From Oxyruncus cristatus (lineage: Eukaryota; Chordata; Aves; Passeriformes; Cotingidae): 64,000 bases of DNA. Location: contig VXAY01001098.1 of NCBI GenBank assembly GCA_013399855.1, forward strand, positions 153,658 to 217,657, written 5' to 3'. Below are positions 10,431-23,600 of the stretch, piece after piece. The first letter of the stretch is position 1, and every line of letters starts with the position of its first letter. A program made the position numbers and the translations under genes. A model generated the notes under the pieces. That model worked only from the letters and a program-made list of their open reading frames with translations. It was not told the origin of the DNA and did not search any database.

Positions 10431-13400
10431 ATAGTTGGATTATGACTTACTCTTTTACAAGCATATGCAGTCACAACACATGAAACTTGCACTCAAAAGC
10501 ATATGTGCACATATTCCCAGAATCTCCATTATCCATAAATACAACAGAGAGTTAAAAGAGACTAAACAAGTTTAGATCTCAATCTGGGCACTACCTGGTG
10601 ACTGAAATTCATAGTAATTGACTGATTCTACCAGCAGAAATCAGTCAATATATGAAACTAATCATACGCAGCTGACGACACAGTAAGAAAATGGCCTGTC
10701 TTATTCCATTCTCAGTTCAAGGTGTTTTTCATAGCTGCCTGCAGAGCAAAATCCCTTTTAAACACAGATCCTTCAAAAATCCCAAAAAAGCAAAAATATG
10801 CTGACAGAGTGCCTAAAGGAAACAATACAGCTGGAGGAAAGCTCAATACCTGGCCAGATTGAAAGAGTCAAGGAAGTAACAGAAACAAAAAAGGAAAATA
10901 ATCTGCAATGAAGTTCAACATTCAGTATACTGTTTGAGTTAATTTTTCCCCCCCTTTTTTAATTAAACTAGAGATACAGTGGCTTAAACAGAAGTGCCCC
11001 ATGTAATGTTGGACACCTGGGGAAGCTGGCTGTAGCTCAGGCCCTCCAGTCAGCGAACATGATATTCAAATTGGAACAAGATTTAAATCTCCTGCACTGG
11101 CATGTTCAGTTCATTTATTGTGAGGCACTGAAAAGTCAAATTCAGTATTATGTGATTAAGCTACATCTGTCTCAGCACAAGCAGTAACCATATTTCTTTA
11201 AGTTCAGCAGGTGTTTTGCAAAGAATCTAAAGGATTTTGCACAAAATTAGTGCCTATAATAAAGTGCCAGTGATGAAGAGACAGCTCTTTATATCACTGA
11301 TATGTTATAGTTTTGTTCTAATAAATGTCATTGCCAAATATTTCAAAACCTAAAACAGGTTTGCTGACTGAACTGTTTTGCAAGCATATTTGCTATGCCT
11401 TATTGCAAAGATGTTCTTTTATAGACATACAGTTTAGAAATTTTATTTGACACTGCTGACTACTAAATTAGCAGCTTTTCAACTTTGCCAGACTCGTGCA
11501 ACACAATCGAGATAAAAGGTAAAACGCGTAACTTCTGCATTAATTCCTGTTGGCAATGTCATAAGAATCCTCAAGATGTGTTAATTGAGCCTGGGGTATG
11601 TGAAAAAAATTATAAAACCCTGCTCCCACCTTTAGATCTTCTCTCTACCCTTCCTCTCATTCTCACTTTGTCTGTACAGTCTGAACTAAGTTGTTACGAT
11701 ATTGTTACGATGCATGAACGCAGGCTGGGTATAGTGTGGTTTGTACTGAGACATGGGTACCCACAAAGAAAACAAGTGTTTGGAATACCCTGCTTCTTGT
11801 GAGGGTGTTTGAGAGAAGGAATTACCTTACCAGCCTTCTGGTTCTCATTTCTTGCATTTACTGGTGGGGAGTGACCTCAGGCTATGGTTTTAGGAGTGAA
11901 TGGCTTCCTAATCTGTGAGGGTCAAGGAGAAAATCCTGTTGAATTTCCAGACAAACAAAGCATTCAGAGAAGTCTGAAAAAGTTTTGGGGCACAGAATTC
12001 AGCAGTGATTTGTCTTTATTTAAAGTCAAATGTGTAATACGAGTAAATACTTTTTCATTATTGACTTCTATATAGAAATCAAAAATCTCTTAAAGCACAA
12101 TTTCCAATGAGTTCTTTGATCCTTTCAGTAAAACAAACAAAAAAAAAAGGAACTCATAAACAAAAGGAAAGAGAATTCTCTAAATCTTCTCTAAATCTTA
12201 TAAAAGTATAAAGTGTTGAGAAGAACAAATAAATGTTACATTTTCTCTGGGATTTTTTCCTAGTTGCTTTTTTTCTCCTTGGAATCCTGAAGGTAAATCT
12301 TACGAAAGTGTTTTTCAGTCATTTGTGACAGTTTTCCAGCAACATCCAAAAGCCCAAAGAATATTGGAATTGGGTGATAATGAGTATGAAACCACAATAA
12401 TAAAACATTAAGGTGGGGGTTCTGTTTTCATTGTGTCCCTGCCCAGGAAAGACCTGAGGAGATCACTTAGACTGTTGAAAATCCATCTTGAAAATTAATA
12501 ATTTGATTTTGTTTGTTTCAGGTTTTTATGAAGGTGGGTGGATACAGGGAGCTTCTTTGACTCTTATTTATTTCCTAAAAAGTGCTAAGAATAGGCAGAT
12601 CAAGCCCAGCAGACTCAAGAAGATGGTCATGTTCATTCTATAGCTTTTAATTTCATTTGACATACGGACACAATTTAGCAAGTTGTCCAATCTTTCATTT
12701 GAGCTGAAGGCAACAGCCAAATGTTTGTCATATCTGGGAGAGAAATGTAGTATGCAAACAAAAAAACCCCCACAAAAATAAAATGGAAACTGAATCTCAA
12801 AACTCCGCAGTTTTGGGATAAAATATGCTTCAAATATTTTCTTGAGTCTTGTTTAGTTAACTGTTAATTTGCTGTCTGAGCAATTGCATATAAAGGCCCA
12901 GATTCCACTGACATAACATAAAATATCTGCAATATATACAATTATTTTAGGTTCTTCCCACTGTCACTGGAGAGACATAAATGCTTCCCAGTTCCTGGGT
13001 GAGCCAGTCCACCCTTGAGAGGCATTTATTTCTTTTCATTGATTATGGAGGGAGCCTACTGTGGCTGGACTTCTAACTTCGGCATCTGTTAGGTTCCCAT
13101 AGCTAGCTAGGATGAATCCAAGCCAAAATCAATAGCAATAGCACTATCTATGTCATACTTCTTAGAAGAAAAAAGTCCCAGTCTGTCCCTCTCTCCTCTA
13201 ACAGCCGCACAACTGGGAGGCTTCCTTCAGTGTGCATTTTCTCTGGAGCTCTCCAGCTGTTCTGTGTGGAGAATGCTGAAAAAAGGGAGAAAATGCAGAG
13301 TGTAGCCCCAAAAATAACCCCTACAATATGTCCCTGGAATGCAACTCTCTCTGCAAAGACCCTTTCTGAGTCCAAGAGACCAGCTCTGGAATGAGTGGGG

Positions 13401-14650
13401 ACTCATGGACAAGCCCAAGAAAATCTTGTGTATATTTTACAGTGTTGCTGTAAATGGATGACTGGAATTTAATTTCAAATTAATCTACCTGCTGTGACCC
13501 CAAACTACTGCACAAGAAGTTTCTTGAATACTCACTTGGATCCCAGGGTTTTGTTAAAACCCATAAAAATGAACATCAGAAAGTCTTGTTGTTTTTTCTT
13601 TTAAGAACAGCAATAAGCAAGGTCAAGTAGAATGTCAAATGAAGCTGGTTTTAAGGTCTCTTCTCAGAAATCTCTATCTTTACAGAATACTTTAATCACA
13701 TTTTCAAATATACTTTTGAAAATGATAATTTTTTTATCCAGAGGAAACACTTATGGAAAGGCAAAATAGTGTAATCATTTAAAAAAAAAAAAAAAAGGCG
13801 GCTATTAAGCATTTTGTCTATTATGAGGTAGGTCTTCTCTGTTTTAGCTTTACAGTAATATTTTCAGTGAACCACACTTTCTAGTAGGAAAAAAAAAAAG
13901 AAAAAAAACAATGAAACAAAAAGTCAAGGGTGTTACCATCCTTTCCACCTACCAATATTATTTAAAAAAAAATTAATAGAAAATCAGAATAGTTGTTGAG
14001 TTTCCTGTAGGAAAATACTCCCCATTTGTAGTTAGTACTCTGGCAAGAAACCGCCTGAAATATGAAAAACGAAGTTATAAAAAATAGGAAATGTGTTAGA
14101 ATTAATGTTTGTGCCAATGATGTGAAAAAAAGAATATATGAATCTCATGGTTTCCACACCTGCTTATAATGCAATGTGTCAGGGAAACATCAGATAGGTA
14201 GAAGATTTTCTCTCTGTAAGGCAAAAGTTTGCAGTTTAGCTGAATCTTTCACCCTGTTTTCAGAAACATACTTCAGGAAATATGTCCACCATCTGTAGAG
14301 ATTTTGGAAGAAGAAATTATTGGAGAGCTTAGAAATATGTCTTTGGGGTGCGATAACACTGTCAAGTCCTACAAAAGTTGGAAATAATCCCTTCTTCCTG
14401 TTATGACAGACAGAACAAGAAGTTGCTCATTTAAATTGCTTCAAGGGAGATATCAGCTGTGAGATAAGAAACTTTTCCAATGGTGAGGCTAGTTAGGGGC
14501 CAGAAAACAAACTCATAAGAAAATGGGGATTTCCAACTGAAAAAACTTCCTGAATAGTTTAGAAAAGGTTAAAACAATGGAGATGGTGTCAGATTTTGGA
14601 AATGCCTGAACCTTAGTATCTCTGTCCGTCTTAGTCTCTGTCCTTAGTCC
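10431..14650. other. Unassigned AT-rich DNA with possible conserved core near 11.04-11.20 kb
   Basis: No gene recognised. Between about 11040 and 11200 is a repeat-free stretch with mixed composition that looks more constrained than its surroundings, although this is only an impression. At 12895-12912 the phrase GGCCCAGATTCCACTGAC resembles a fragment of an ancient amniote repeat. A runs lie at 13779-13796 and 13889-13908. A frame of 105 codons at 11485-11802 (+) has no recognisable domain. Confidence 0.5.
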
Positions 14651-14701
14651 GTCTGACCTCTGAAGATCTCTTCGAGCTGTAATCTTCTGTGATCCTATGA
14701 A
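14651..14701 (+). mobile_element. Probable CR1 terminal remnant, sense, decayed
   Basis: GACCTCTGAAGATCTCTTCG followed by TTCTGTGATCCTATGA fits a diverged CR1 3' end (consensus GACCTCTxGAGGTCCCTTCC...TTCTGTGATTCTATGA). Only about 50 bases are matched, with several mismatches, so this call is tentative. Confidence 0.5.
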
Positions 14702-15180
14702 GGACCATTTGGGGATACAGGAATAAAGATGAGCATTAAAAATCAGAATTCCATTTCCAGATTTTCCTGAACTTTGTATGTCCTTCAGTTATCTTTCAAC
14801 TCTTCATACCTCAGCTTCACAAAATAATACTATTCTCTGTTTTTCAACCCAAAAGTGTGCTGCTGAAATAGCATCTGGGAGGCTGTCCAGTATAGTGGTG
14901 ACTGAAGCTATAGAAGAGCCAGGAGATATGAAATAGAGACAATAACTACCTCCTCTGCCTGAAAATAAGCTGTGTTTACATATTCATAAATACAACTAGC
15001 TGTGCAAAGAAGTATTATTAGTACTGGCTTACTGATAAGAAATTATAGGTCCTTTAAAAAGGGAAAAACCCCAACAACTTGGAAATGGGATTTTGAAAAT
15101 ATGTTTAAATATTTTAGGTGGGTTAATTTAAATTAACTCTTTATTTACTTCTATGAAACAAATATAATTGTAAAAGCCCA
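14702..15180. other. Unassigned DNA, no gene seen
   Basis: AT-rich sequence between two CR1 remnants, without further recognised features. Confidence 0.5.
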
Positions 15181-15362
15181 GAATGGTTTGGTTTGGAAGG
15201 GACCTCAAAGATCATCTCATTCCAAACCTCCTGCCATGGCCAGGGAAACTTTCCACTTAGAAGTCCCATCCAACCTGACCTTCCAACCTGAACACTTCCA
15301 GGAAGAGGGTATCCAAAACTTCTCTCTGCAATCTATGCCAGTGCCTCACCACCATCACTGAG
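15181..15362 (-). mobile_element. CR1 LINE, 3' fragment, antisense
   Basis: Starts with GAATGGTTTGGTTTGGAAGG and continues through GACCTCAAAGATCATCT, CTGCCATGGCCAGGGA, ACACTTCCAGGAAGAGG and the GTGCCTCACCACC block. This is the reverse complement of the CR1 3' UTR and last ORF2 codons. A short internal deletion removes the usual GACCAGGTTGCTC stretch. It is a 5'-truncated, inactive copy. Confidence 0.88.
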
Positions 15363-15783
15363 ATCAACAGACTAGATAAATAGAATATTCATTGATGTCA
15401 GTGTTTATATTTCACTTGTTTCAAAGGATAAATAACTGTAAATGTGCAATTTTTTTCTCCCTTTGACCAAGAACTTTAAAAATCCTGGATTTCTCTTTTA
15501 ATCATGTTTTTGGGAGTTGGAAGCTGTGTTTAAACTACTCCTAGGCAATGTTACCAGTGTTTTACTCTTGTGAATCCTGTGTTTACATCCCTTTCATTTT
15601 CTCTAAGAGATATATTTCACTAAGAGGCACCTGTCATTGAATTTCAGTGCTTGCATGTATCCTGCCCTGAGTCTTAGTGACTAATAATAAGAAAAGGCTG
15701 AGGGTAGAGTTATGAACAGTGTGACTTTGTTTTGGAAGAAAAGTGAATTTAAGTTGTTATTATTGTTATTATTGTAGATCAGG
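15363..15783. other. Unassigned DNA before the T/G tract
   Basis: AT-rich sequence ending in a short (TTATTG)-type microsatellite at about 15754-15777. No gene seen. Confidence 0.5.
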
Positions 15784-15963
15784 TGGGTTTTTTTGTTGGT
15801 TTTTTTTAGGGATTTTTTTGTGGGTGGGATTTTTTTATGGGTAGTATTTTTTGGTTCGGTTTGGGGTTTCTTTTGTTGTTGTTTTGGTTTCAGTTTTGTG
15901 TTTTGTGTTTTGTGTTTTTGTGTTTTGTTTTTTTTTTTTTTTTTTGTTTGTTTTTTTTTTTAA
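15784..15963. repeat. T/G-rich low-complexity tract ending at an assembly gap
   Basis: About 180 bases are almost wholly T and G: runs of 6-19 T broken by G, GG or GTGGGTGGG, including four TTTTGTG-type units at about 15894-15923. It ends in a long T run immediately before the run of N. Open frames across it are Phe- or Lys-rich and partly made of N, so they are not genes. Confidence 0.85.
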
Positions 15964-16102
15964 NNNNNNNNNNNNNNNNNNNNNNNNNNNNNNNNNNNNN
16001 NNNNNNNNNNNNNNNNNNNNNNNNNNNNNNNNNNNNNNNNNNNNNNNNNNNNNNNNNNNNNNNNNNNNNNNNNNNNNNNNNNNNNNNNNNNNNNNNNNNN
16101 NN
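15964..16102. other. Assembly gap (139 N)
   Basis: Undetermined bases. The left flank is a long T run, so the missing sequence may extend that low-complexity tract. The non-round length suggests an estimated rather than fixed-size gap. Confidence 0.98.
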
Positions 16103-19100
16103 CATTTAGTCACCACATTAGGATGGAGACGAAGTGGTTACTCCACAACCAAAGTGCAACTAGTGGCTTATTATAAATTTAATTCTAATCACTCCTTCCA
16201 CCCCTTCTCCCCAAACACATATAGGAAATGACTTGCTAGCTTTTACTTTAAAACTATTTTACAAGTTTTGCTGGGGAGGTTTTGTTTATTTTTCCAACAC
16301 TGAATTTTATCAAAATTCACTTGGAGATGGAACAGAGGACTCAGACACTTTTCCCTGTAGGAAATATGTTTATGGAGAAAATGCCAAGGATCAAAAGGAT
16401 CAAAAATGACTGAATCCTATGTCAGCAAATGGGTTACATTTGGTGCCTGCAAGAGAAAAAAACAGTGGCCCGGACTCTTTTCAAGAAAAAGGGCTGAATT
16501 TGTCTGCATTTCTCATGGATGAACAATTTTTAGAAAATTCTGAAATTGCTATTTTACTGACAAGCTTCCAAAACTTTGGGACAAAAATTTATTCTGAGAG
16601 AGATGATATCTTCGTATTTGTTGCCTTGAAAAACTATTATTCATTAATAGTTTCTTCCTCTTTTGAAACCATGTAAAATTTTAACATTCCTAAACTCACG
16701 TGCACATTATGTAAAGAAAAATCCTTGATTTTGTATGACATTACATAAAATTTAAAATTTAATTTAAGGGGTGACAAGTTGGAGAAAACTATGAGGAATT
16801 ATTTTCTCTTTGCCTTCTCAATGCCACCCATGGTTATGATCAGTCTGTCTTGCATGTACTGGCGTTGCAGCAGCAACTTATTTGATCTGGCCAACATATG
16901 CAAGCTCGGCTGCCTATAATAATAGAGCTAAATTTACAGTTTATCATTCAGGCCATAAAAAAAAAATATTTTCTTTGACATTTAAGAGGTCCTTGACACT
17001 TGCCCGCCTTAGACACCGTTGTAAATGTCATCCCTAAGGATAACATTAATCCAAAAGATAACATTAATCCAATGGTCAGACAATTGAAGCCCCATGAGGG
17101 AGCTAAGTTTGCAAAGTCCATTAATAGCAGACTTCAAGAGAACCAGGGTATAGAAATCATATAAGGCTTTAGGACCTGAAAATGGTTAACCCCCCAAAAA
17201 ACATGCTATAAATATAAACCAGGTAAACTGTATCAAGAGGTAAATGTTTTCATTTATGAATGCACATACATTTTTCAGAGAAATTCTAGTTTTATGTTTA
17301 AATGTATGGATAGTTCAGCAACATGCTTTTATTTTGATTTACTTGTTACTGAACCCATGACTTTTTAGGTACTACAGCCACTTACAAACATATGTTTAAA
17401 TGAGGGCGGTAGTATGATGTACTGAGTAGGGCTTCATACACAGAAGTTGAAACCATTTAATTAAGAACATTTGCATTCATTTGGACAGAAGTTATCTTGT
17501 CTCTGGCTGTGGTTGGTTCTGAGGTAGAATTTATCAGAAACTAAATAGGCAGATAGAAACACACATGCATTCACAGAGGGTCAGAGGTATGGATACGTAT
17601 GTATGTGTACCATGACCATTAAACTGAGACTATTCCTGCTGATAAACAAAGGCAACTTGAATGAGAGACTGCATCCAGAGCCTGTTGTTTGGTTAATGTT
17701 GCTACATTATCTTTAAGTGCTTTTTAATAAATAATTTGAATCCCTTCCTTATTTTTTCCCTTCCTCCTTTTTCTGATGTGGTATAAAGATGGATTTTTTT
17801 CAGATTTAGCTTTTAGCTTTATGTTGCTGTTTTCTTTTTTGATCTTCTTTTCAAGCTCTGCAGGCTACCTATTGTCTCCAACTGCATTATGTACTGCACC
17901 TAGCACCATGGAGTTGTGGTATTATCAGAGGATTCAAGACATTACTGAAACACAAATTATTATAATTACAGTATTGCAGCTGCTCAGCTGGTATTTTAGT
18001 TTGGAGCCAGAAAGTTTCTCTTCTCCTTTCCTCATGCCCTATTTCAATCTTTATAGATTTGCAGATGTAAAAAAGAAAGGAAAAAAACAGTAAAAAGCCC
18101 TTGTTTGTTATCTGGAAGGGACAATACTTTCTTAAATTCCCCTTGAAGCAGAACTTGATTTCATGATAAGTTATGATTTTCCTGGCTGTGTTCCTTGGAA
18201 GAGCTGCACTTTTTTCATGGAGTGGGAGGAGAGGTTGCAGGGGAGACAGGGAGAGGAAGGCAGAGAATGGGAGGCGGACAGCTTTGTAAACTAAAAATGA
18301 AATCCTTTAATTCTTTAAAAAAATATATTCCATGCCCTCAAGCACCCGTTGAAGATCAGACATTTGCAGCATTGAGTACCAAACCAACCAACTTCTTTTG
18401 CAACACATACCATTTGGGAGTCTCCAGCGATGTCAGTGATTTCAACATTGTTCACATAAGGAGGCAGAATTAAATCCCTCACTTCCTGGCAGAGCAGGGA
18501 GGAGGGTGGAATTTACCTACCGTTGTTCAAGCATAGGGTGATAGCAAGTCTGCAGCTGCTTGGCTCCCTCTTAAACAAACCTTCTAACCAGCCACCATGG
18601 AGCATCTTTCGTTCTGTTCCCATGGCAACACCTCTATCCTCTGGTGCCCATGGTGTCTCTAATGCTTTCGACTAGTTGGATTCCTTGGCACCTGCCTCCA
18701 GTGCCAGGTCTTGTCAAACCTTATTAGACTTAGAATCCATTTTGGCTGCACTAGTGGGAAAAGAAAGAAGACAAATTTAGTTCACCTGAGATCTCTTTCA
18801 AATCCCAGTAAAGTCAATTTCTCAAGTTTCAAACTAGTAGCTGAACTTGCCTGGGGCAAAGATGTGCCTGTGCTCACACACAAATACACAGAATCTCCTT
18901 CTGTCACATGCACTGTTTCTTCCTTCTTCTGTAGAGTACGTATGTATGATCACAGGTTTCTTGTGCTCACAGACTAATACAAATGCTCTTGCTTTTGCCT
19001 GAACAAGAAACCTCCTGAAAAGTGTTTCTTTTATGCACGAGCTAACTGTCATACATAAACAACTTACCCCCTCAGGTTTTATGCATAAGCTCACCACAGA

Positions 19101-19370
19101 CTTCCTTGCACATATGAAACTATCTGTCCCTCTCCCAGCTGACATACAGGAACTTTCTCTGCTGTACAATATTGATGTGATTGACACAAGCATACTCACA
19201 ATGCAACATCCATACTTTGTGTTTTTACACACTGTTATGACCCACCCTGACAGGCAGAAGTAACTTCTGTTTTATTATTAAATCCCTTGGAGTGAATTAG
19301 AGTAAACTGATACTAGATGATCAATGTTTACAGATATAACTATATCTCTTTTATAGTTCTCTCTGTATAC
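16103..19370. other. Unassigned AT-rich DNA, no gene seen
   Basis: Contains a small tandem duplication at 17039-17072 (GATAACATTAATCCAA twice) and a purine-rich stretch at 18217-18276 with several GGG runs. The frames at 17776-18093 (+, 105 codons) and 18834-19232 (-, 132 codons) show no domain I recognise and lack any supporting gene structure. Confidence 0.55.
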
Positions 19371-19407
19371 GTGTGTGTATATAAATACACACACACACAT
19401 ATATATG
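19371..19407. repeat. GT/AC inverted microsatellite hairpin
   Basis: GTGTGTGTAT (19371-19380), a four-base loop and its exact complement ATACACACAC (19385-19394), followed by more AC and AT units. The 10-bp stem could extrude as a cruciform. It probably arose by microsatellite growth in both phases. Confidence 0.8.
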
Positions 19408-19585
19408 TTTTTTTTTTAGAACAATTTGGTGGCAAAGCAAAACGGGTATGTAGCCACTTTGGTTATTATTTACAGTAACATGGCAATATAAAGGCAAAAA
19501 GTTATTGTTAAAGAAAACAGGTATTTAGCCATTTTGATTGTAATATAACCACCCAAGAAAATGTCTAGGGGAAAAGAGGGAAAGA

Positions 19586-20064
19586 ATCATAGAATAGAAT
19601 CATTGAATCAACCAGGTTGGAAAAGACCTCCAAGATCATCAATTCCAACCCTTGATCCAACACTGCCATGGTTACCAGATCATAGTACTATGTGCCCCAT
19701 CCAATCTCATCTTAAAATCCTCCAGGAATGATGAAGCCACCACCTCCCTGGGTAGCCCATTCCAATGTCTGATTACTCTCTCTGTAAAAAATTTCTTTCT
19801 AACATCCAGCCTAAGCCTCCCCTGGAAGATCTTAAGACCGAGCCCTCTTGTCCTACTACTGGTTGTCTGGGAGAAGAGACCAACCCCCACCTGGCTACAA
19901 CCTCCTGTCAGGGAGTTGTAGAGAGTGATGAGGTCTCCCCTGAGCCTTCTCTTCTCCAGGCTGAACAACCCCAGCTCCCTCAGCCTCTCCTCATAGGATT
20001 TGTGCTTGAGTCTTTTCACCAGCCTTGTTGCTCTTCTCCGGACCTGCTCCAGCACCTCAATATC
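19586..20064 (-). mobile_element. CR1 LINE, 3' part with intact ORF2 tail, antisense
   Basis: Begins with the reverse complement of the CR1 end (AATCATAGAATAGAATCATTG, then CCAGGTTGGAAAAGACCTCC). It continues through the 3' UTR into the end of ORF2. Read on the minus strand from about 20052 to 19672, the C-terminal reverse-transcriptase protein tail is uninterrupted for about 126 codons. Family hallmarks are [49 protein letters not shown] and [10 protein letters not shown]. This part lies C-terminal to the catalytic YxDD region, so the copy is 5'-truncated and inactive. The open frame continues upstream to 20424 through unrelated sequence by chance. It is the best preserved CR1 in the window, so probably among the youngest. 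Confidence 0.93.
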
Positions 20065-20690
20065 CTGGAGAGAGAAAAGAATAAAAGTTTTGTAGTCATC
20101 ACTCAGAGCTCTCCAGAGAACTTGGTTGTTGGGGTCACTTTTGTCTTGGTCCATCAGGGAATGACAGGGCAGAGAAGCCCCTGAAACATAAAGTTCAATG
20201 GATTTATACACCCTGAGAAACCCTCCTGCTGACTTCCCCAGTGTGTGTGTGGGAGTCTGTTTTTGCACAGTCGTGATGTTTCTGCAGAGGTTGGAAGTCC
20301 TGATTTTTGCAATGTCATTTAGGGTTGGGGAAGAGTTGCTTTGAGGGCATCCCAGCCAAGAGGCCTTCTCTGGGGCAGTGATGGGTGTGTGATACAGGGC
20401 CCCTTCAGACATAGCCTGGCTCATAAGAAATAAACATCACACACCCAGGGAGTGCCACTCATCTCCTTTAGATGAACATCACCCAAAGAAGCATCACACA
20501 CTCAAGACTTCACCCCCAGGGCCTCACAAATCTAAGAGATTTTGATCTATGGCCTCCTTCCCTCAGCCTTATCTTCAATCTCTTGGAAGCATCATCCTTG
20601 GACAGTTTGTTACAGCACCAATGTTTTAAGGCAATTAAAAAAGTCCTGTTCCTATCACACACTCTTCTACCCTCACTATAGGGTCTAGAA
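20065..20690. other. Unidentified moderately GC-rich segment at the CR1 5' break
   Basis: CR1 similarity stops at about 20064 and is replaced by sequence richer in C and G than most of the window. The word CATCAC recurs several times between about 20434 and 20510. It could be a fragment of an unrecognised retrovirus LTR or unique DNA into which the CR1 inserted. No gene identified. Confidence 0.4.
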
Positions 20691-23600
20691 AGACATTATT
20701 ATTGTCTAAGTACAGATACAATTTTATCAGTTTAGTGGAGAAACAAAGGGCACAGTTCTAACCACTAGGTATGCTCACTATATGGGATGAATAGTCTTGT
20801 AAATGCAGCAGGGTAAGACTGTATTCTGTACTCTTAACCCTCATATCTAAGTACCTACATATGTATAACCTTATTAAGATACAAGAATGACCTATAGGCT
20901 AGTACCTGCACTGCATTTTTGATGGGCATGTTTTACCAGTTAGGGGATATCTGTTAGGGATATCTTGGTGCCCAAGATGACTTTTTCAATCAACATAAAG
21001 TTCAGAGTTTGAATTTAAGTGTTTAACAGAGACACAGTGTTACTCTGGCCTCCATCTGTGTTTAATGTTGTAGACTGATGACTTTGTTTAGTCAAGTTTG
21101 AACAAGATCTATCTGGTGACGTCTAATCTAAATAAGCCATCTAAGCTTCTTCAATGGAGAGTGAAAGGAAGAGAACTTTGCAACACAATTCTGTACAAGA
21201 AACTTTCCCTTAAATATCTCCTTTTTAAAGGAACTGGGATGATTGCATTTTGTTAAGTATGTAAGTTATAAGTCTAAAAATGAATCTAGGCAAAATGGGA
21301 ATGCATTTGAATCCCCTTTTAGAGGAAAGGCTAAAATTATTTTCTTCAGGTTAACTTCTCATGTTCAGGATTCCTACATCAAAAAATGTGAGTTTCCTCT
21401 CTTCATACCCTCCCCTAAGGTTTAATACACTCCCTTAAGCAACAATCCCTTAGACCTGGGTCTTCACTGTATTTACTAAATTTTGCTTTTTTATTTAGCC
21501 GAGTAGTCAGCAGTTCTGGGTCTTTCTGAACAAACTGATTTTGCTGAAGACCTTATTTTTTGAAGTTGTTTATCTTACTGTATGTTTGTGACATGATTCA
21601 GAGTACAACTGGTCTGGATTAGCTCCAACTTCTAGGAAACATTTAAAACTAAGCTTCTTAGCTCTATCAATATGTTGGGCACCAATTTCTCCAATCACAT
21701 AATTCTAGTATGTTTTTCTGGACAACATCTCTTTTCAGAAAACTTTAACTACATGAACATCTCTTTGGTTTTCTATGATCATAAATAGGATTCTCATGAG
21801 CAACAAACACGACTATGGGAAGAAAAAATATTTTTTAAGTTATAAGTCATTTCCTACTCTTGGTGTCCACTCATGGATGTGATAAAATGATTCAATCATC
21901 TAGACAAGTCAGTACAGATATTCGTGTGTAACCAGTCCCCAAAATTGTCATGACATCTAAAATATCTACCCAGTCCCAGTAGACTTTGCTGTGTGGAGGG
22001 CATGAAGGAAGGATATCAGATTGCCTAATGCTTATATTTTCTCACTTTTTAGTTTGTATAAGTTCATGTGTATCACTGGTCATGGCGAAAAGCTAATTAA
22101 TTGACTTAATTCTGTCTGCCATAAAGGTTAAAGGGAGATTTTAATGTTTGGTGAGATGGTTGTAAAAGTAACTCTGGTATTCACACTGATTACACAACAT
22201 TAGTGAGACTTATTGTCAGCAATCTCTTTGAGACCCCTCTCAACTGAAAAATGACTCAATCTCCTGCATAACCCTTTCCATGGAGACCAGCTTGTTCAGT
22301 GGGATGACACCAAGCACAGGACAAAAGCTCCATTCACAAAGCCTCCCCAAACTCCCTCACTATGCCGCAGAGGACAAACTTGTATTTGGAGGCTGAAAAC
22401 TGAGCCTATGGCTTAGGAGTCTGTTTCATCCATTAACTTTGAGGACAATGCTAACAACCTCTCCTGTCAGAAGCACACTTTTCTAAAGCATCCATTGGTC
22501 ACTACACCCCTCAGAGCCCTGCTTTCATGCATCAAAACTATAAATAGGACCTCCTGAGATGAAAGTTTCTTTCATTCCAAGACCTTTTAACTAAAAAAAT
22601 GCCCCTCTATTTTCTATTTCACTCATGACTTGAGTGAAGCTCACAACATCTGGATTTCAAACTTAACTAATTAAAGTCAATCATCAAAGAAATCCAAGGA
22701 GTCTGTCACCCACAGTAGTCAGTGGATCCGCAAATATGTTCTCTTGGGCTCTTTGTTTGATTCTTAGACTAAAGTAAAGTCTTGGTTTGTCTTCTCTCTC
22801 TGGTGCATTCGAAGACAATGCACAGTTCAGCTTGTCTACTCATATCAGTTATGTACTTTAGAGATAATTGCATAAAATTGCAGTAGCACCACTCAATTCG
22901 ATTTCTCCTTAAGAATTCATAACACATAAGAGGAAACCAAATTAATTGTAGGATATTGTAATTGTTTCTCACTGCCAGTTTAGGATAGCTTTTCACTTTT
23001 CCATGAGGCAACTGTATCTGGGAACCCCAAACTAGCCCAGAGTTCTCAAAACTTTTAAATGTCTAGTTTTAAGCTATCCACCTTAGGAGGGCAGTGTATT
23101 GATTGCTGAAGTGGAAGAGTCCTTTCTTCAGGAAGTGCTGAAATGTTTACTTTCAAATCAACATGTACAGTTTTTCTCCTTTTTTTTTAAAAAAAAAACC
23201 TCATATTTTCTTCCCAAATGGAGTTGTGAGTTTCAGACAGCACTGGTTTATTCCTTATGGTTGTGTGCAGCCATAAAAAGAGGTTTTCTTAATCATATTC
23301 TGCTTTGTAATCTCAGACTCATCTGTGCATCAAGATAACCTCAGACCACGACATTCTTATGTTAGTTGAGTTTAGAGGTGATGTCTCTTTCATCAGAAAA
23401 GTTTTAATCCCTGGAGAATAGGGGCTCTATATCTCCCTCAAAAACAGTCTAGGCAGAAAGATGGATAACCTTGATAACTGAAAATTCAACCTTGCAAAAA
23501 TTCATCTGCTGAATAATAAGATGTAATTTGTACATGCACTTGTTAATTCCACTCGGAGCTTTGGCAGGGATGTTTTGGAAGCTTCACTGCATTTAACTAA

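Noticed and set aside
15835..16231. Open frames of up to 126 codons spanning the N run
   Set aside because: Much of each is undetermined bases or T/G-rich low complexity.
18217..18276. G-quadruplex in a purine-rich stretch
   Set aside because: GGG runs are separated by loops of up to 17 bases, so it is weak compared with 43375-43397.
18834..19232. 132-codon minus-strand open frame rich in Cys
   Set aside because: Cys spacing shows no zinc-finger or disulfide-family pattern, and an overlapping frame is also open on the other strand.
19672..20424. 250-codon minus-strand open frame as a host gene
   Set aside because: From about codon 125 it is the CR1 ORF2 tail; the first half is unrelated sequence that happens to be open, with no domain.
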